Positions 19,735 through 28,359 of a stretch of DNA of 64,000 nt are shown one piece after another. The notes under the pieces were generated by a model. The model had not been told where the DNA came from, ran no database searches, and was given only the letters and a program-made list of their open reading frames with translations. Both the position numbers and the translations under genes were made by a program. Location of the stretch: positions 62,001 to 126,000 of the forward strand of contig JACKJI010000003.1 of assembly GCA_020638035.1 (NCBI GenBank), in the 5' to 3' direction. Numbering within the stretch: position 1 is the first letter of the stretch; the number at the start of each line of letters is the position of its first letter. This stretch comes from Hyphomicrobiaceae bacterium. GTDB taxonomy: Bacteria > Pseudomonadota > Alphaproteobacteria > Rhizobiales > Hyphomicrobiaceae.

Positions 19735-20277
19735 CTACCGCAATCCGGTCTTGCGGGCGACCCGACCGGTCGTCAATGAATCTATGTCCGATTGCAGGTC
19801 GTTGGCCTTCTGCGCCGGGCGGGCGGAACCCGTGGGCTTGACTTCGGCAACCGTCGCGCTGTCGAGCGCGGCCAGACGCGCATCGACATCCACCGTATGG
19901 CAACCTTTGGCGCCGAGCTGCTGATTGAGCGCGCGCACTCGGGTTTCCGATCGGCGATAACGCTCGACGTTCTTCAAACCGGCCTGCTCATCTCCGAACA
20001 TCCGCCCGAAGACACCGACGACTGTGGAGGGAGGCGATGACCGTTCGGTCGCAAGCTGCACCTTCGCCTGCTGCATGTCCTTGAAGCCGACCTCGATCTC
20101 GTCACCGAGCGCGCGGCAATCCAGCGCTTGCTCAGATGCGAGCAGCACATAGCCGCCATTGGGCTGATAACCGGGATGGGGAATGCCCGCGAGGTCGGTC
20201 ACCGTCGAGCAGCCGCTCGCGAATCCGGCCACCATGGCCAGTAGAACCAAACCTAGTCTGTGCCGGATTCCGCGCAC
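19735..20277 (-). CDS. Putative lipoprotein
   Basis: A 180-aa predicted lipoprotein of unknown function. With the GTG start at 20277 the product begins with a basic n-region and hydrophobic h-region (LGLVLLAMVAGFASGC) ending in a lipobox cysteine at residue 23. The mature part is a helical protein (ASEQALDCRALGDEIEVGFKDMQQAK split over about residues 45-70) with Cys52 and a Cys near residue 120. The frame stays open upstream to 20562, but those residues are not signal-like. ATG 20328 is an alternative start. No homolog with known role recognised. Confidence 0.6.
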   Translation of the reverse strand: MRGIRHRLGLVLLAMVAGFASGCSTVTDLAGIPHPGYQPNGGYVLLASEQALDCRALGDEIEVGFKDMQQAKVQLATERSSPPSTVVGVFGRMFGDEQAGLKNVERYRRSETRVRALNQQLGAKGCHTVDVDARLAALDSATVAEVKPTGSARPAQKANDLQSDIDSLTTGRVARKTGLR

Positions 20278-20588
20278 CGAGCCCTCAACCGAACCCCACC
20301 ACGGGCAGATTAAATCGGCCGTAGCCATAACTGACAAGCTGCTCGCGGACACAGGCCAACAGCTTTCCGCTCTGCCGCCTGCCGCGCGACAGGTGATTTC
20401 AGGAAATCTGGTCGAATGGAGGGCGGAGAGACGCCAGGCTTGCGAGCGACTGCGCAAGAACTTTCTCGTGAACGCGGCTGCATTCCGTCGAAATGCAGCC
20501 GCGCCATATCGATTCGCGCGGAGAATGCATATGCATGCCGGGCTGGCAGGCACGTTGGCCAAACATTCTCCGGGCCGGCGTTTTGGGT
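20278..20588. other. Intergenic region between lipoprotein and DsrE-like gene
   Basis: About 310 bp. A short inverted word (TTTCGTCGAAATGCAGCC-like) near 20480 is the only structure seen. No gene is supported. Confidence 0.35.
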
Positions 20589-21047
20589 CTACGGCTTGAT
20601 GTAGGTGAAGCCCTGGCCCTGGAGATAGGACAGTTCGGCGACGCCAGAGGGAACGATGTCCTCCTTGAACACTTCGAACAGGTCCTTGTCCGGGTCGATT
20701 TTACGACCAGTCAGCGTATTGGCGCAGACATTGAACGCCACCTTCTGCGACTTGAGATTGCTGACCTCGCCTTGCAGCTTGAGGTCCTTGACGGCGTCGC
20801 GCAGCATTTCGACACCGTCGCCGTGGAGGACGACACGTACCTCGATGTTGTCCTTGCCGACGGCATTGATGTGGTTCTGGATGTTCTTCAGCGCCTTTAT
20901 GTAGGTCTTGGCGTCGCCGCCGCTGTCGTAGTTGACGTGATAGACGACCTTCTGTTTGCCGTAGCGGCTGTCGGCCTTAGCCGGCGGTATCGCCGCGAGC
21001 GAGACGGCGGCGATCACCATGGCGAACAGGGCGAATATGCGTGGCAT
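20589..21047 (-). CDS. Periplasmic DsrE/DsrF-like family protein
   Basis: A 152-aa exported protein of the DsrE/F/H superfamily. Residues 1-25 form a signal peptide (IFALFAMVIAAVSLAAIPPAKA). The mature domain has the family beta-strand and helix pattern (KVVYHVNYDSGGDAKTYIKAL; IEVRVVLHGDGVEML) and a conserved cysteine at residue 108 in VAFNVCANTL, the position that carries sulfur in related proteins. In sulfur oxidisers such exported DsrE-like proteins may bind or shuttle persulfides, but no direct evidence exists here and the gene lies 20 kb from the dsr operon. Confidence 0.8.
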   Translation of the reverse strand: MPRIFALFAMVIAAVSLAAIPPAKADSRYGKQKVVYHVNYDSGGDAKTYIKALKNIQNHINAVGKDNIEVRVVLHGDGVEMLRDAVKDLKLQGEVSNLKSQKVAFNVCANTLTGRKIDPDKDLFEVFKEDIVPSGVAELSYLQGQGFTYIKP

Positions 21048-21447
21048 GTGGGGCTTCCTCCTCGAATTGACCCAAGGTTTGGTTCAGATTGCCGCTTGGC
21101 GGCACGGTGGCGCCCTTTCAGTAGGCGCGCTGTTATTGTGATCGCAGCCCGAAACGGAGCTGATTGCACTCCGGCGAGGCTGTCGTCCGCGGCCCACGGG
21201 CTCTCTGCGGCTGCCGCGGGTCCTTCGGGACGAGAGTGCACTCCAGCAGCAGTCTGGCGTTTGTGCAATTCAACTCCTCAGGAATTCTGGCTCCGGGAGC
21301 GGAGCGATTGGCGCCATTCCCAGTTGCAGGACGCTGCCTGACCGGCTAGCAGAGGGGCTCCCGGCCCGTCGAGTGCCGGACAGCTCCTTTTCCGACACAC
21401 CTCGCCCGGCCTGCGGCGGGCGCAACAGAAGACGGACCCGAAAGCGC

Positions 21448-22563
21448 ATGTCCACCCACTCCCTGCTTCTTCTTCCCGGCGACGGCATCGGCGTCGAGAT
21501 CATGGCCGAGGTCGAGCGCGTTATCGCCTTCCTCAACGCGCGCTCGAATGCAGCGAAATTCGAGACCACATCGGATCTGGTGGGTGGTGCCGCCTTTGAC
21601 GCACATGGCGTCTCGATCACCGAGGCAGCGATGGGCAAGGCGATGGCGGCGGATGCCATCATCTTCGGTGCGGTCGGCGGCCCGAAGTGGGATGCGGTCC
21701 CCTATGAGCACCGTCCCGAAGCGGGGCTTCTGCGGTTGCGTAAGGATCTCGATCTTTACGCCAATCTGCGTCCGGCAATCTGCTACCCCGCGCTGGCGGA
21801 CGCGTCTTCGCTGAAGCGCGAGCTGGTCGAAGGTCTCGACATCCTCATCCTGCGTGAATTGACGGGCGGCACCTACTTCGGCGAGCCTAAGGAGATGGTG
21901 ACGCTGGAGAATGGCGAGAAGCGTGCGGTCGACACGACGCTCTATACGACACACGAGGTCGACCGGATTGCACGCATGGCCTTCGATCTCGCCCGCAAGC
22001 GTCGCAACAAGGTTCACATGGCGGCGAAGTGGAACGTCATGCGCTCGGGCGTGCTGTGGCGGCAGGTGACGGCGGCGGTGCACAAGTCTCATGCCCCGGA
22101 CGTCGAGTATCACGAGATCCTCGCCGACAATTGCGCCATGCAGCTCATCCGCAACCCCAAGCAGTTCGACGTCGTCGTCTGCGACAACCTGTTCGGCGAT
22201 ATCCTGTCGGACGAGGCAGCGATGATGACTGGCTCGCTCGGCATGCTGCCTTCGGCCTCACTCGGCGGCCTCGACGCCAAGTCGGGCAAGCGGCGCGCCC
22301 TCTACGAGCCCGTACATGGCTCTGCTCCCGACATCGCTGGCCAGGGCCTCGCCAATCCGATTGCGATGATCGCCTCCTTCGCGATGGCGCTGCGTTATTC
22401 CTTCGATCTCGGCAAGGAAGCCGATCTCGTCGAGGGCGCCGTTGCCAAGGTTCTCGAGAAGGGTCTGCGCACCGGCGACATCATGCAGCCGGGAATGACC
22501 AAGGTCGGCACGTCGGAGATGGGCGCTGCGATCCTGAAGGAGATGGAGGCGCTGGCGGCCTGA
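21448..22563 (+). CDS. leuB: 3-isopropylmalate dehydrogenase
   Basis: LeuB oxidatively decarboxylates 3-isopropylmalate with NAD+ in leucine synthesis. The 371-aa product begins LLLLPGDGIGVEIMAEV, has the substrate/Mg region (RKDLDLYANLRPA; LRELTGGTYFGEPKE; NVMRSGVLWR), and the signature YHEILADNCAMQLI followed by NLFGDILSDEAAMMTGSLGMLPSAS and EPVHGSAPDIAGQGLANP. The start is ATG 21448. No leuCD genes are near. Confidence 0.96.
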   Translation: MSTHSLLLLPGDGIGVEIMAEVERVIAFLNARSNAAKFETTSDLVGGAAFDAHGVSITEAAMGKAMAADAIIFGAVGGPKWDAVPYEHRPEAGLLRLRKDLDLYANLRPAICYPALADASSLKRELVEGLDILILRELTGGTYFGEPKEMVTLENGEKRAVDTTLYTTHEVDRIARMAFDLARKRRNKVHMAAKWNVMRSGVLWRQVTAAVHKSHAPDVEYHEILADNCAMQLIRNPKQFDVVVCDNLFGDILSDEAAMMTGSLGMLPSASLGGLDAKSGKRRALYEPVHGSAPDIAGQGLANPIAMIASFAMALRYSFDLGKEADLVEGAVAKVLEKGLRTGDIMQPGMTKVGTSEMGAAILKEMEALAA

Positions 22564-22582
22564 CCGGGTCCCACGCAGCGCG

Positions 22583-23359
22583 ATGGCAAGCAACCTGTCC
22601 AGTATCGGCTTCGTCTTTCATCACGCGGAAGAGTTCCACACGCGCATGCTGGTGCTTGCCGAGGAGACTCGTGAGCGCCTCGCCTGCGGTGCTGGCGAGT
22701 ATGCGATCTGGCGATCGCGCACGGGTGCGGAGGTGTGGTTCCATTTGGCGCCCTCGTCCGACGATGACGGTCCGGCGACGATCCTCGGGCTGGCGCCGTT
22801 TTATGAGGGCAGCTCGAGCATACCCGTGTTGGCGACGACCACATCGCAGCGGCCGGACGACAACCCTATGGAGGGTCTGCTGCAGGGCTGGGTGGCGCCG
22901 GACGCCAACGGCGTGGGAGCCTATCCGCTGGCGTTCGAATTGATCGATTTCGCCGCGCATGCACAGCGCCCATTGCCGGCCACCTGGCGCTGCCGCGTCA
23001 CCGGTTTCTGTCGCACGCTGACAGTGCACCGGGATGAGAGCACGCTCCCCGAGATCGGCGAGCACGAGCGGCTTGCCGCGCAGGCTCTGATCCCGATCGG
23101 GCTCTTCAATGATGTGGAGGAGGACGTCGCGCCCACGGCCCCTGCCACGCCCGAGCCGACAGCCTGGCTCACCGGCATCGTGCGTGCGCATCGCCGGATG
23201 GAGAATGAGACGACCGGCAGGCCTTTCCATTGGCTCAGTGTTGAGAGCCTCGCTGCGACCTACGATCTGGTCGCCGATCCCGACATCGTCAGCGACGAGA
23301 TCACCGAAGGCGCGATCGTGGAGGCGATGGCCTGGATGTTCGCCCGGGTGATGGACTGA
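22583..23359 (+). CDS. Hypothetical protein, 258 aa
   Basis: Soluble protein that I do not recognise. It has a negatively charged, Trp/Thr-containing sequence with an early HHAEEFHTRM segment, a WRCRVTGFCRTLTVHRD strand and a DVEEDVAPTAPATPEP linker near the middle. No signal peptide or membrane helix is visible. It starts 20 bp after leuB on the same strand, so it may be cotranscribed. Codon use and composition match its neighbours. Confidence 0.65.
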   Translation: MASNLSSIGFVFHHAEEFHTRMLVLAEETRERLACGAGEYAIWRSRTGAEVWFHLAPSSDDDGPATILGLAPFYEGSSSIPVLATTTSQRPDDNPMEGLLQGWVAPDANGVGAYPLAFELIDFAAHAQRPLPATWRCRVTGFCRTLTVHRDESTLPEIGEHERLAAQALIPIGLFNDVEEDVAPTAPATPEPTAWLTGIVRAHRRMENETTGRPFHWLSVESLAATYDLVADPDIVSDEITEGAIVEAMAWMFARVMD

Positions 23360-23620
23360 AGCGTCTCCCCCTTCTTGCCGCGGCTCAGCATCGAATTCAC
23401 GCATCCGAGGACGTCTAAGGCCTCGCGGCGATTACGTGCTTCTGCCTTCCTGACAGCGCGCCAGGCGGATACGGGCTATCCTTCTCGTCGCGAAAAAATC
23501 AATGCTGCGCAACAGGTTGGGCTGCGGGCGGCGCGAGTGGCGAAAAAAAATCGCAGGCGACCCCAAGGTTGCCGCACGCTGCCGCGTCTATAGCATCAGG
23601 ACAAACCTGACGGCGGTGCG

Positions 23621-24202
23621 ATGCCCCCGGATACGGCGCGAGAGGCGGTTGCGGGAGCAGCGGCCACGGTGGACGAGGATGCCCTCGCGCATCGTGCCGC
23701 GGCAGGCGACCGCGTGGCGTTCGCGACGCTTTTGGCCGGCGTCTACGATCGCATCTACCGCATGGCTTGGCGCTGGTGCGGTACGCGCGAGGCCGCCGAG
23801 GACGTGGCGCAGGATGTCGTCATCAAGCTGGCGACGTCGATCCGCTCATACTCGGGCGAGGCCTCGTTCGCCACGTGGCTCTGGCGCGTGACATACAACA
23901 CAGCGATCGACCACGTGCGCCGCGGAAAACGCATCAGCTTGGTGGGATCCGATGCCGTGATGGCGCTGGTCGACAGCGCGTCGCTCGACACGCCAGAGCA
24001 AGACGAGATGCACCGGGAGGAATTGTGGAATGCGGTGCGCACGCTGCCACCACAGCAGCGCGACGCTGTTCTGCTCGTCTATGGCGAGGACATGAGCCAC
24101 GCTGAGGCTGCCACCGCTATGAACGTGAGCGAGAAGACGGTGTCGTGGCATTTGCATGAGGCCCGCAAGGCGTTGAGGAAAAAGCTGGAGGCCGCGGAAT
24201 AG
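23621..24202 (+). CDS. ECF-type RNA polymerase sigma factor
   Basis: A 193-aa group IV sigma factor. Region 2 is visible as RIYRMAWRWCGTREAAEDVAQDVVIKLATSIRSYSGEASFATWLWRVTYNTAIDHVRRGKR in pieces across residues about 45-105 (AEDVAQDV and FATWLWRVTYNTAIDHVR are diagnostic). Region 4 is NAVRTLPPQQRDAVLLVYGEDMSHAEAATAMNVSEKTVSWHLHEARKAL in pieces over about 140-185, containing the DNA-binding HTH. The downstream gene begins 3 bp after its stop and encodes a membrane-anchored VWA protein that may control it. Confidence 0.92.
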   Translation: MPPDTAREAVAGAAATVDEDALAHRAAAGDRVAFATLLAGVYDRIYRMAWRWCGTREAAEDVAQDVVIKLATSIRSYSGEASFATWLWRVTYNTAIDHVRRGKRISLVGSDAVMALVDSASLDTPEQDEMHREELWNAVRTLPPQQRDAVLLVYGEDMSHAEAATAMNVSEKTVSWHLHEARKALRKKLEAAE

Positions 24203-24205
24203 GCG

Positions 24206-26338
24206 ATGAGCGAGCGTGAGCTGAAATCGCTGAAGGGCCTGCCCGTCCCCGCACCGTCGGCGGATGCGAAGGCGGCCGCGCTGCGTGCTGCGCTCGGTGC
24301 TTACGATTCCGCAGCCGGCACCATGGAGACCAGCGAAAATAATGCGCACCAACCCAAAGGAGACGAAGCGCAACGACGTCCAACGCACATGAACATCCCC
24401 CAACGACGGAGCTTCATGATGCGTTTGTCATCGTCACATTATGCCATTGCCGCCTCGCTTGCCGCCGCGTTCGTCGCAGTGCCGGCCGGTCTTTATTACG
24501 TCAATCAGGAGAGAACCGCCCGAGTTGCGCCGGGTGGAGGCCTGCTCGGCACATTCTCGACCGACTCTGGCAACACGCCAGCGCCGGCTCGTCGCGACGA
24601 GGATCGTCCGGCTGAGCGACGTGCGCTTGAGCTTGCCAAGCCGGCAACAGCGCCGGTTGCCGTGCAGCCTCAGGCATCGCCGCCAATGAAGACGGAGGAA
24701 AAGGCCGCCGCAGAACCGCCCGTTGCGGCTCCTTCGTCGACGCGATTAGCTGCTCAGTTACCGCCGCAGGATGCCAAGACACGGCAATTCGGTTTCACTG
24801 GCGGAGTCCGTTCGTTCGATCGTCTCAGCGGGGTGCCTGCCGGCCACTTGGGGCGGTTGCAGTCTGGCGAAGCAAAAGACGCTTCGCCGAAACTGTACAT
24901 CGAGGATGGCCGCGACCGCTTCGATCACGTCGCCGATAATCCGGTGAAGCAGGTTGCCACCGATCCTGTGTCGACGTTCTCCATCGACGTCGATACTGCG
25001 TCCTATGGCTTTGTTCGACGCGCGCTCAGTTCCGGTAGCCTGCCGCCGGCCGATGCCGTGCGTGTGGAGGAGATGGTCAACTATTTCGACTATGGCTATG
25101 CGCGGCCCGAGTCGGCTGATGCACCTTTCCAGCCGACAGTAACGGTGCTGCCGAGCCTGTGGAACCCGGACAGCCAGCTCGTTCATATCGCGATCCAGGG
25201 CTACGAGCTGAAGAGTGCCGAGCGTCCGCGCGCCAACCTCGTTTTCCTGGTCGATGTTTCGGGTTCGATGGCTTCGCCCGACAAGTTGCCGCTGGTGAAG
25301 AGTTCGCTCAGGTTGTTGCTCGACAACCTGCGGCCTGACGACACCGTCGGTCTCGTCACCTATGCGTCAGGATCGGGTGTGGCACTTGAACCCACCAGGG
25401 TTGCAGACAAGGGGAAGATCCTTGCCGCGATCGACGCACTGGGTGCGGGCGGATCGACGGCAGGTGCCGCCGGCATCGAGGATGCGTATCGCCTGATCGA
25501 ACAGCATTTCGACAAGGCTGCCGTCAATCGCGTCATCCTCGCGACCGACGGAGACTTCAACGTCGGCGTTTCTGACCACAACCAGCTCAAGAGCATCATC
25601 GAACGCAAGCGTGATGCAGGCGTGTTCCTGTCGATCCTCGGCGTGGGAGCTGGCAACTACAACGACCAGCTCATGCAGACGCTGGCGCAGAATGGGAACG
25701 GCACGGCCGCCTACATCGATACGCTGAATGAGGCGCGCAAGGTTCTGGTCGAGGAAGCCTCCTCGACGCTGTTCCCGATCGCCAAAGACGTGAAGATCCA
25801 GGTCGAGTTCAATCCGGCTGAGGTCGCCGAATACCGTCTTGTCGGCTACGAGACGCGCGCGCTGCGCCGTGAGGACTTCAACAACGACAAGATCGATGCG
25901 GGCGACGTCGGCTCCGGCCACAGCGTGACCGCGATCTACGAAATCACACCTGTCGGCAGGAAGAAGCTCGTCGACGATTTGCGTTACGGTAGTCCGGCGG
26001 CAGAGGCCCCGAAAGCCGATCCGGTGACGAATGCGAAACCCGGCGAGCTGGGCTATCTCAAGCTGCGCTACAAGTTGCCGAAAGAGGACAAGAGCAGGCT
26101 CATCGAATTGCCGATCCGCGCGGCCGATGCGCTGCCGCGCCTCGACGCGGCATCGAGCGACATCCGCTTTGCCACCGCAGTGGCGACGTTCGGCCAGATG
26201 CTCAAGGGTGGCAAGTGGACAGGTGCAGTCAGCTATGACGACGTGATTGCACTCGCTCAGGGCGCCAAGGGTGACGATCCCTTCGGTCTGCGCGCCGAGT
26301 TCGTCAACCTCGTTCGCATCGCCAAGTCGCTGAAGTAG
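24206..26338 (+). CDS. Membrane-anchored VWA/DUF3520 (YfbK-like) protein
   Basis: A 710-aa protein in the same operon as the ECF sigma factor. Residues 1-65 are a soluble segment, followed by one membrane helix (YAIAASLAAAFVAVPAGLYYV, about 75-95), a Pro/Ala-rich linker, a YfbK N-terminal domain (KQVATDPVSTFSIDVDTASYGFVRR and MVNYFDYGY), a VWA domain with the MIDAS motif DVSGSM near residue 350, and a DUF3520-type C-terminal region ending near 710. The short N-terminal cytosolic segment plus membrane helix is the layout of an anti-sigma factor, so it may tether the sigma factor and respond to an envelope signal. That role is inferred from the 3-bp spacing and topology only. Confidence 0.85.
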   Translation: MSERELKSLKGLPVPAPSADAKAAALRAALGAYDSAAGTMETSENNAHQPKGDEAQRRPTHMNIPQRRSFMMRLSSSHYAIAASLAAAFVAVPAGLYYVNQERTARVAPGGGLLGTFSTDSGNTPAPARRDEDRPAERRALELAKPATAPVAVQPQASPPMKTEEKAAAEPPVAAPSSTRLAAQLPPQDAKTRQFGFTGGVRSFDRLSGVPAGHLGRLQSGEAKDASPKLYIEDGRDRFDHVADNPVKQVATDPVSTFSIDVDTASYGFVRRALSSGSLPPADAVRVEEMVNYFDYGYARPESADAPFQPTVTVLPSLWNPDSQLVHIAIQGYELKSAERPRANLVFLVDVSGSMASPDKLPLVKSSLRLLLDNLRPDDTVGLVTYASGSGVALEPTRVADKGKILAAIDALGAGGSTAGAAGIEDAYRLIEQHFDKAAVNRVILATDGDFNVGVSDHNQLKSIIERKRDAGVFLSILGVGAGNYNDQLMQTLAQNGNGTAAYIDTLNEARKVLVEEASSTLFPIAKDVKIQVEFNPAEVAEYRLVGYETRALRREDFNNDKIDAGDVGSGHSVTAIYEITPVGRKKLVDDLRYGSPAAEAPKADPVTNAKPGELGYLKLRYKLPKEDKSRLIELPIRAADALPRLDAASSDIRFATAVATFGQMLKGGKWTGAVSYDDVIALAQGAKGDDPFGLRAEFVNLVRIAKSLK

Positions 26339-26356
26339 GACTGAAAAGTTCGGATG

Positions 26357-26389
26357 CGGCCCTCGTGCACAAGTAGGTCACGAGGGCCG
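26357..26389 (+). terminator. Hairpin terminator after VWA gene
   Basis: CGGCCCTCGTG and CACGAGGGCCG form an 11-bp perfect stem with an 11-nt loop, 18 bp after the stop. The T-tract is weak (TATCATT). It also lies between convergent genes, since rtcR ends at 26494. Confidence 0.65.
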
Positions 26390-26493
26390 TATCATTGCAG
26401 CCGCTCCAGATGGACGTTGTCGTCTGCCTTGCCGCCGCCGGGGCTATGGTCGCTGGTGATCTCGCAGGGCTTCATGCTGTGCCCGATCGCTCG

Positions 26494-28092
26494 TCAGGCG
26501 GAATCGGCGATGTCGCTCCAGCTGATGCCATAGCGCGCCAGATACTTCTTCAGCCGATCGGCGTCATTGGACGACGACTTCGCCAATCTCGAAACGGCAA
26601 ACAACATGCGCCCCGCCTCGCTCAGAGAGCGCGATTGGCGGCACGTGCGGATGACGGCAGCGAGTTGCGCCTGGTCGAACAGGTCGATCTCAGACAACCG
26701 CTCTCGCCCGATAAGGCGTTCGATTTCCGACGTGTCGGAGCCTGGCTCATCGCGCTGCCATCGTCCTTTGAGCCGCTCGATCTCCTCCATAACGATTGCC
26801 TCCGTGATGCGACCCGACAGCGCGAGCGTCGCCATGCGCGTCACGGACGCACCGAGATCGCGGAAGTTGGCGAGCCACAAGGCCTCCGGCGACGTCGCAA
26901 ACGCGAGATACCGCTCTCGTGCCTCCTTGTTGAACGTCACCATATCGCCGCTCGTCTCGGCGTGTCGCTTCAGCTCGTAGTCGAGGTTGGGGGCAACGTC
27001 CTCGCGCCTCTCCTTGAGGCCTGGCAGGCGGAAGATCCACAGATTGAGGCGCGCCAACAGATCCTCGCGGAACCTCCCTTCGGCGACGCGCGCATTGAGA
27101 TCGCGGTTGGTGCCGGCAATGAGCTGGAAGTCGCTCTGCGTCTCCTTGTCCGCGCCGACGGGAAGGAACCGCTTTTCTTCGATGGCGCGCAGGATCATCG
27201 CCTGCTCGTCGAGCCCCAGCTCGCCGATCTCGTCGAGAAACAGGACGCCGCCGTTCGCTGCTTTCAGCAGCCCTGGCCTGTCCGTTGTCGCTCCAGTAAA
27301 GGCGCCTTTGACATGCCCGAACAGCGCGCTCATCGCCTGATCGCCGCGCAAGGTGGCGCAGTTCACCTCGACGAACGGTCCCTTCACCTGATGGCGCGCG
27401 TGCTTCAGCTCGTAGATCCGGCGGGCGAGCTGTGACTTTCCCGCGCCCGTTGGACCGGTCAGCAGCAACGGTGCTTTCGACTTGATTGCCACGTGCTCGA
27501 TGCGATCGATCATGTGGTTGAAGGCCGGATTGCGCGTCTCAATTCCCGACTTCAGGAACGACTGCGCCTCTGCCTGCTCGGCTCCGAAGCGAGTGGCGAT
27601 GAGATCGTAACGCGACAGGTCGAGGTCGATGATGCCGTAGGTGCCGGGCGCGCCGTCCTTCCAGCGTTTCGGCGGCGTCATCTGCAATAGCCGCGCTGGC
27701 ACGACGCGTGCCTCCGCCAGCAGGAACCAGCAGATCTGCACCACGTGCGTGCCCGTGGTGATGTTGATGAGATAGTCCTCGCGGTCCGGGTCGAACGGAT
27801 ATGCGCGTGCGAAGGCGTGGAGCGCCGCATAGACCTCCTCGAAGTCCCACGGGTCCTTGAACTCAGTGGCGTGCGGCACGACGCGCGTCTCGGGTGACAC
27901 TTGTCCAATGTCACGCGTCACACGGTCGGCGAGCGCTGTGTGTTGGCGCGAGTGCAGCAGGTCGAGCCGGTCGATGACGAGATCATCGTGCTGGCATAGG
28001 GCGACGGTTGGCCGCCAGCGGTTCCAGCGGTCCGGCGTTTTTCCCTGGTCCAGCGTGGTGCCAAGGAAGCCGATAACGACTCTCGGTTTCAT
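26494..28092 (-). CDS. rtcR: RtcR, sigma-54 activator with CARF domain
   Basis: Transcriptional activator of the RNA repair operon. The 532-aa product has an N-terminal CARF-like Rossmann sensor (VIGFLGTTLDQGK at residues 5-17; LINITTGTHVVQICWFLLAEAR near 107-128), which in studied RtcR proteins responds to RNA fragments with 2',3'-cyclic phosphate ends. A AAA+ sigma-54 interaction domain follows, with Walker A GPTGAGKS near residue 213, the sigma-54 contact loop GAFTGA near 263 and Walker B GGVLFLDEIGEL. The C-terminus carries a helix-turn-helix (SLSEAGRMLF...). It is transcribed divergently from rsr across an AT-rich spacer, and a sigma-54 promoter faces rsr. Confidence 0.95.
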   Translation of the reverse strand: MKPRVVIGFLGTTLDQGKTPDRWNRWRPTVALCQHDDLVIDRLDLLHSRQHTALADRVTRDIGQVSPETRVVPHATEFKDPWDFEEVYAALHAFARAYPFDPDREDYLINITTGTHVVQICWFLLAEARVVPARLLQMTPPKRWKDGAPGTYGIIDLDLSRYDLIATRFGAEQAEAQSFLKSGIETRNPAFNHMIDRIEHVAIKSKAPLLLTGPTGAGKSQLARRIYELKHARHQVKGPFVEVNCATLRGDQAMSALFGHVKGAFTGATTDRPGLLKAANGGVLFLDEIGELGLDEQAMILRAIEEKRFLPVGADKETQSDFQLIAGTNRDLNARVAEGRFREDLLARLNLWIFRLPGLKERREDVAPNLDYELKRHAETSGDMVTFNKEARERYLAFATSPEALWLANFRDLGASVTRMATLALSGRITEAIVMEEIERLKGRWQRDEPGSDTSEIERLIGRERLSEIDLFDQAQLAAVIRTCRQSRSLSEAGRMLFAVSRLAKSSSNDADRLKKYLARYGISWSDIADSA

Positions 28093-28237
28093 GCCTCCAA
28101 GATTATCTTATATTATAAAATTGTCGATCAAATTATTATATTTTGGAAAAGTGAGACGTGCTCACCCATCGCCTCGTTTAAAAATAATCATTTTATTTCA
28201 ATAACTAAGGCGATGGCTGCGCCTGTCTCATACGGTC
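28093..28237. promoter_or_regulatory. AT-rich rtcR-rsr divergent control region
   Basis: The first 110 bp of this spacer are strikingly AT-rich (for example TTATATTATAAAATT and AAATTATTATATTTT), in a GC-rich genome. The two cited words are imperfect inverted repeats and are plausible upstream activating sites for RtcR and an easily bent linker. No defined RtcR consensus was applied. Confidence 0.5.
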
Positions 28238-28252
28238 TGGCACGGCCGCTGC
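28238..28252 (+). promoter_or_regulatory. Sigma-54 (-24/-12) promoter of rsr-rtcBA operon
   Basis: TGGCACGGCCGCTGC carries the invariant GG and GC separated by exactly 10 bp and matches the TGGCAC-N5-TTGC consensus at all but one core position. Transcription should start near 28263-28266, leaving a leader of about 95 nt before rsr. The divergent RtcR gene encodes the matching activator. Confidence 0.88.
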
Positions 28253-28359
28253 AATACAGGCTGCATCTGAACCGCTCCCGCCGCCACGGCGACCCATCAG
28301 GGGAACCGATCGCAGCGGCGGGAGCCGGAGCGAAAGAACTCAACCGATGGAGGCCAGCC

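Noticed and set aside
28213..28359. N-terminal extension of Rsr
   Set aside because: This open stretch contains the sigma-54 promoter and the predicted transcription start, and the Ro60 family begins at the ATG with a good ribosome binding site at 28360.
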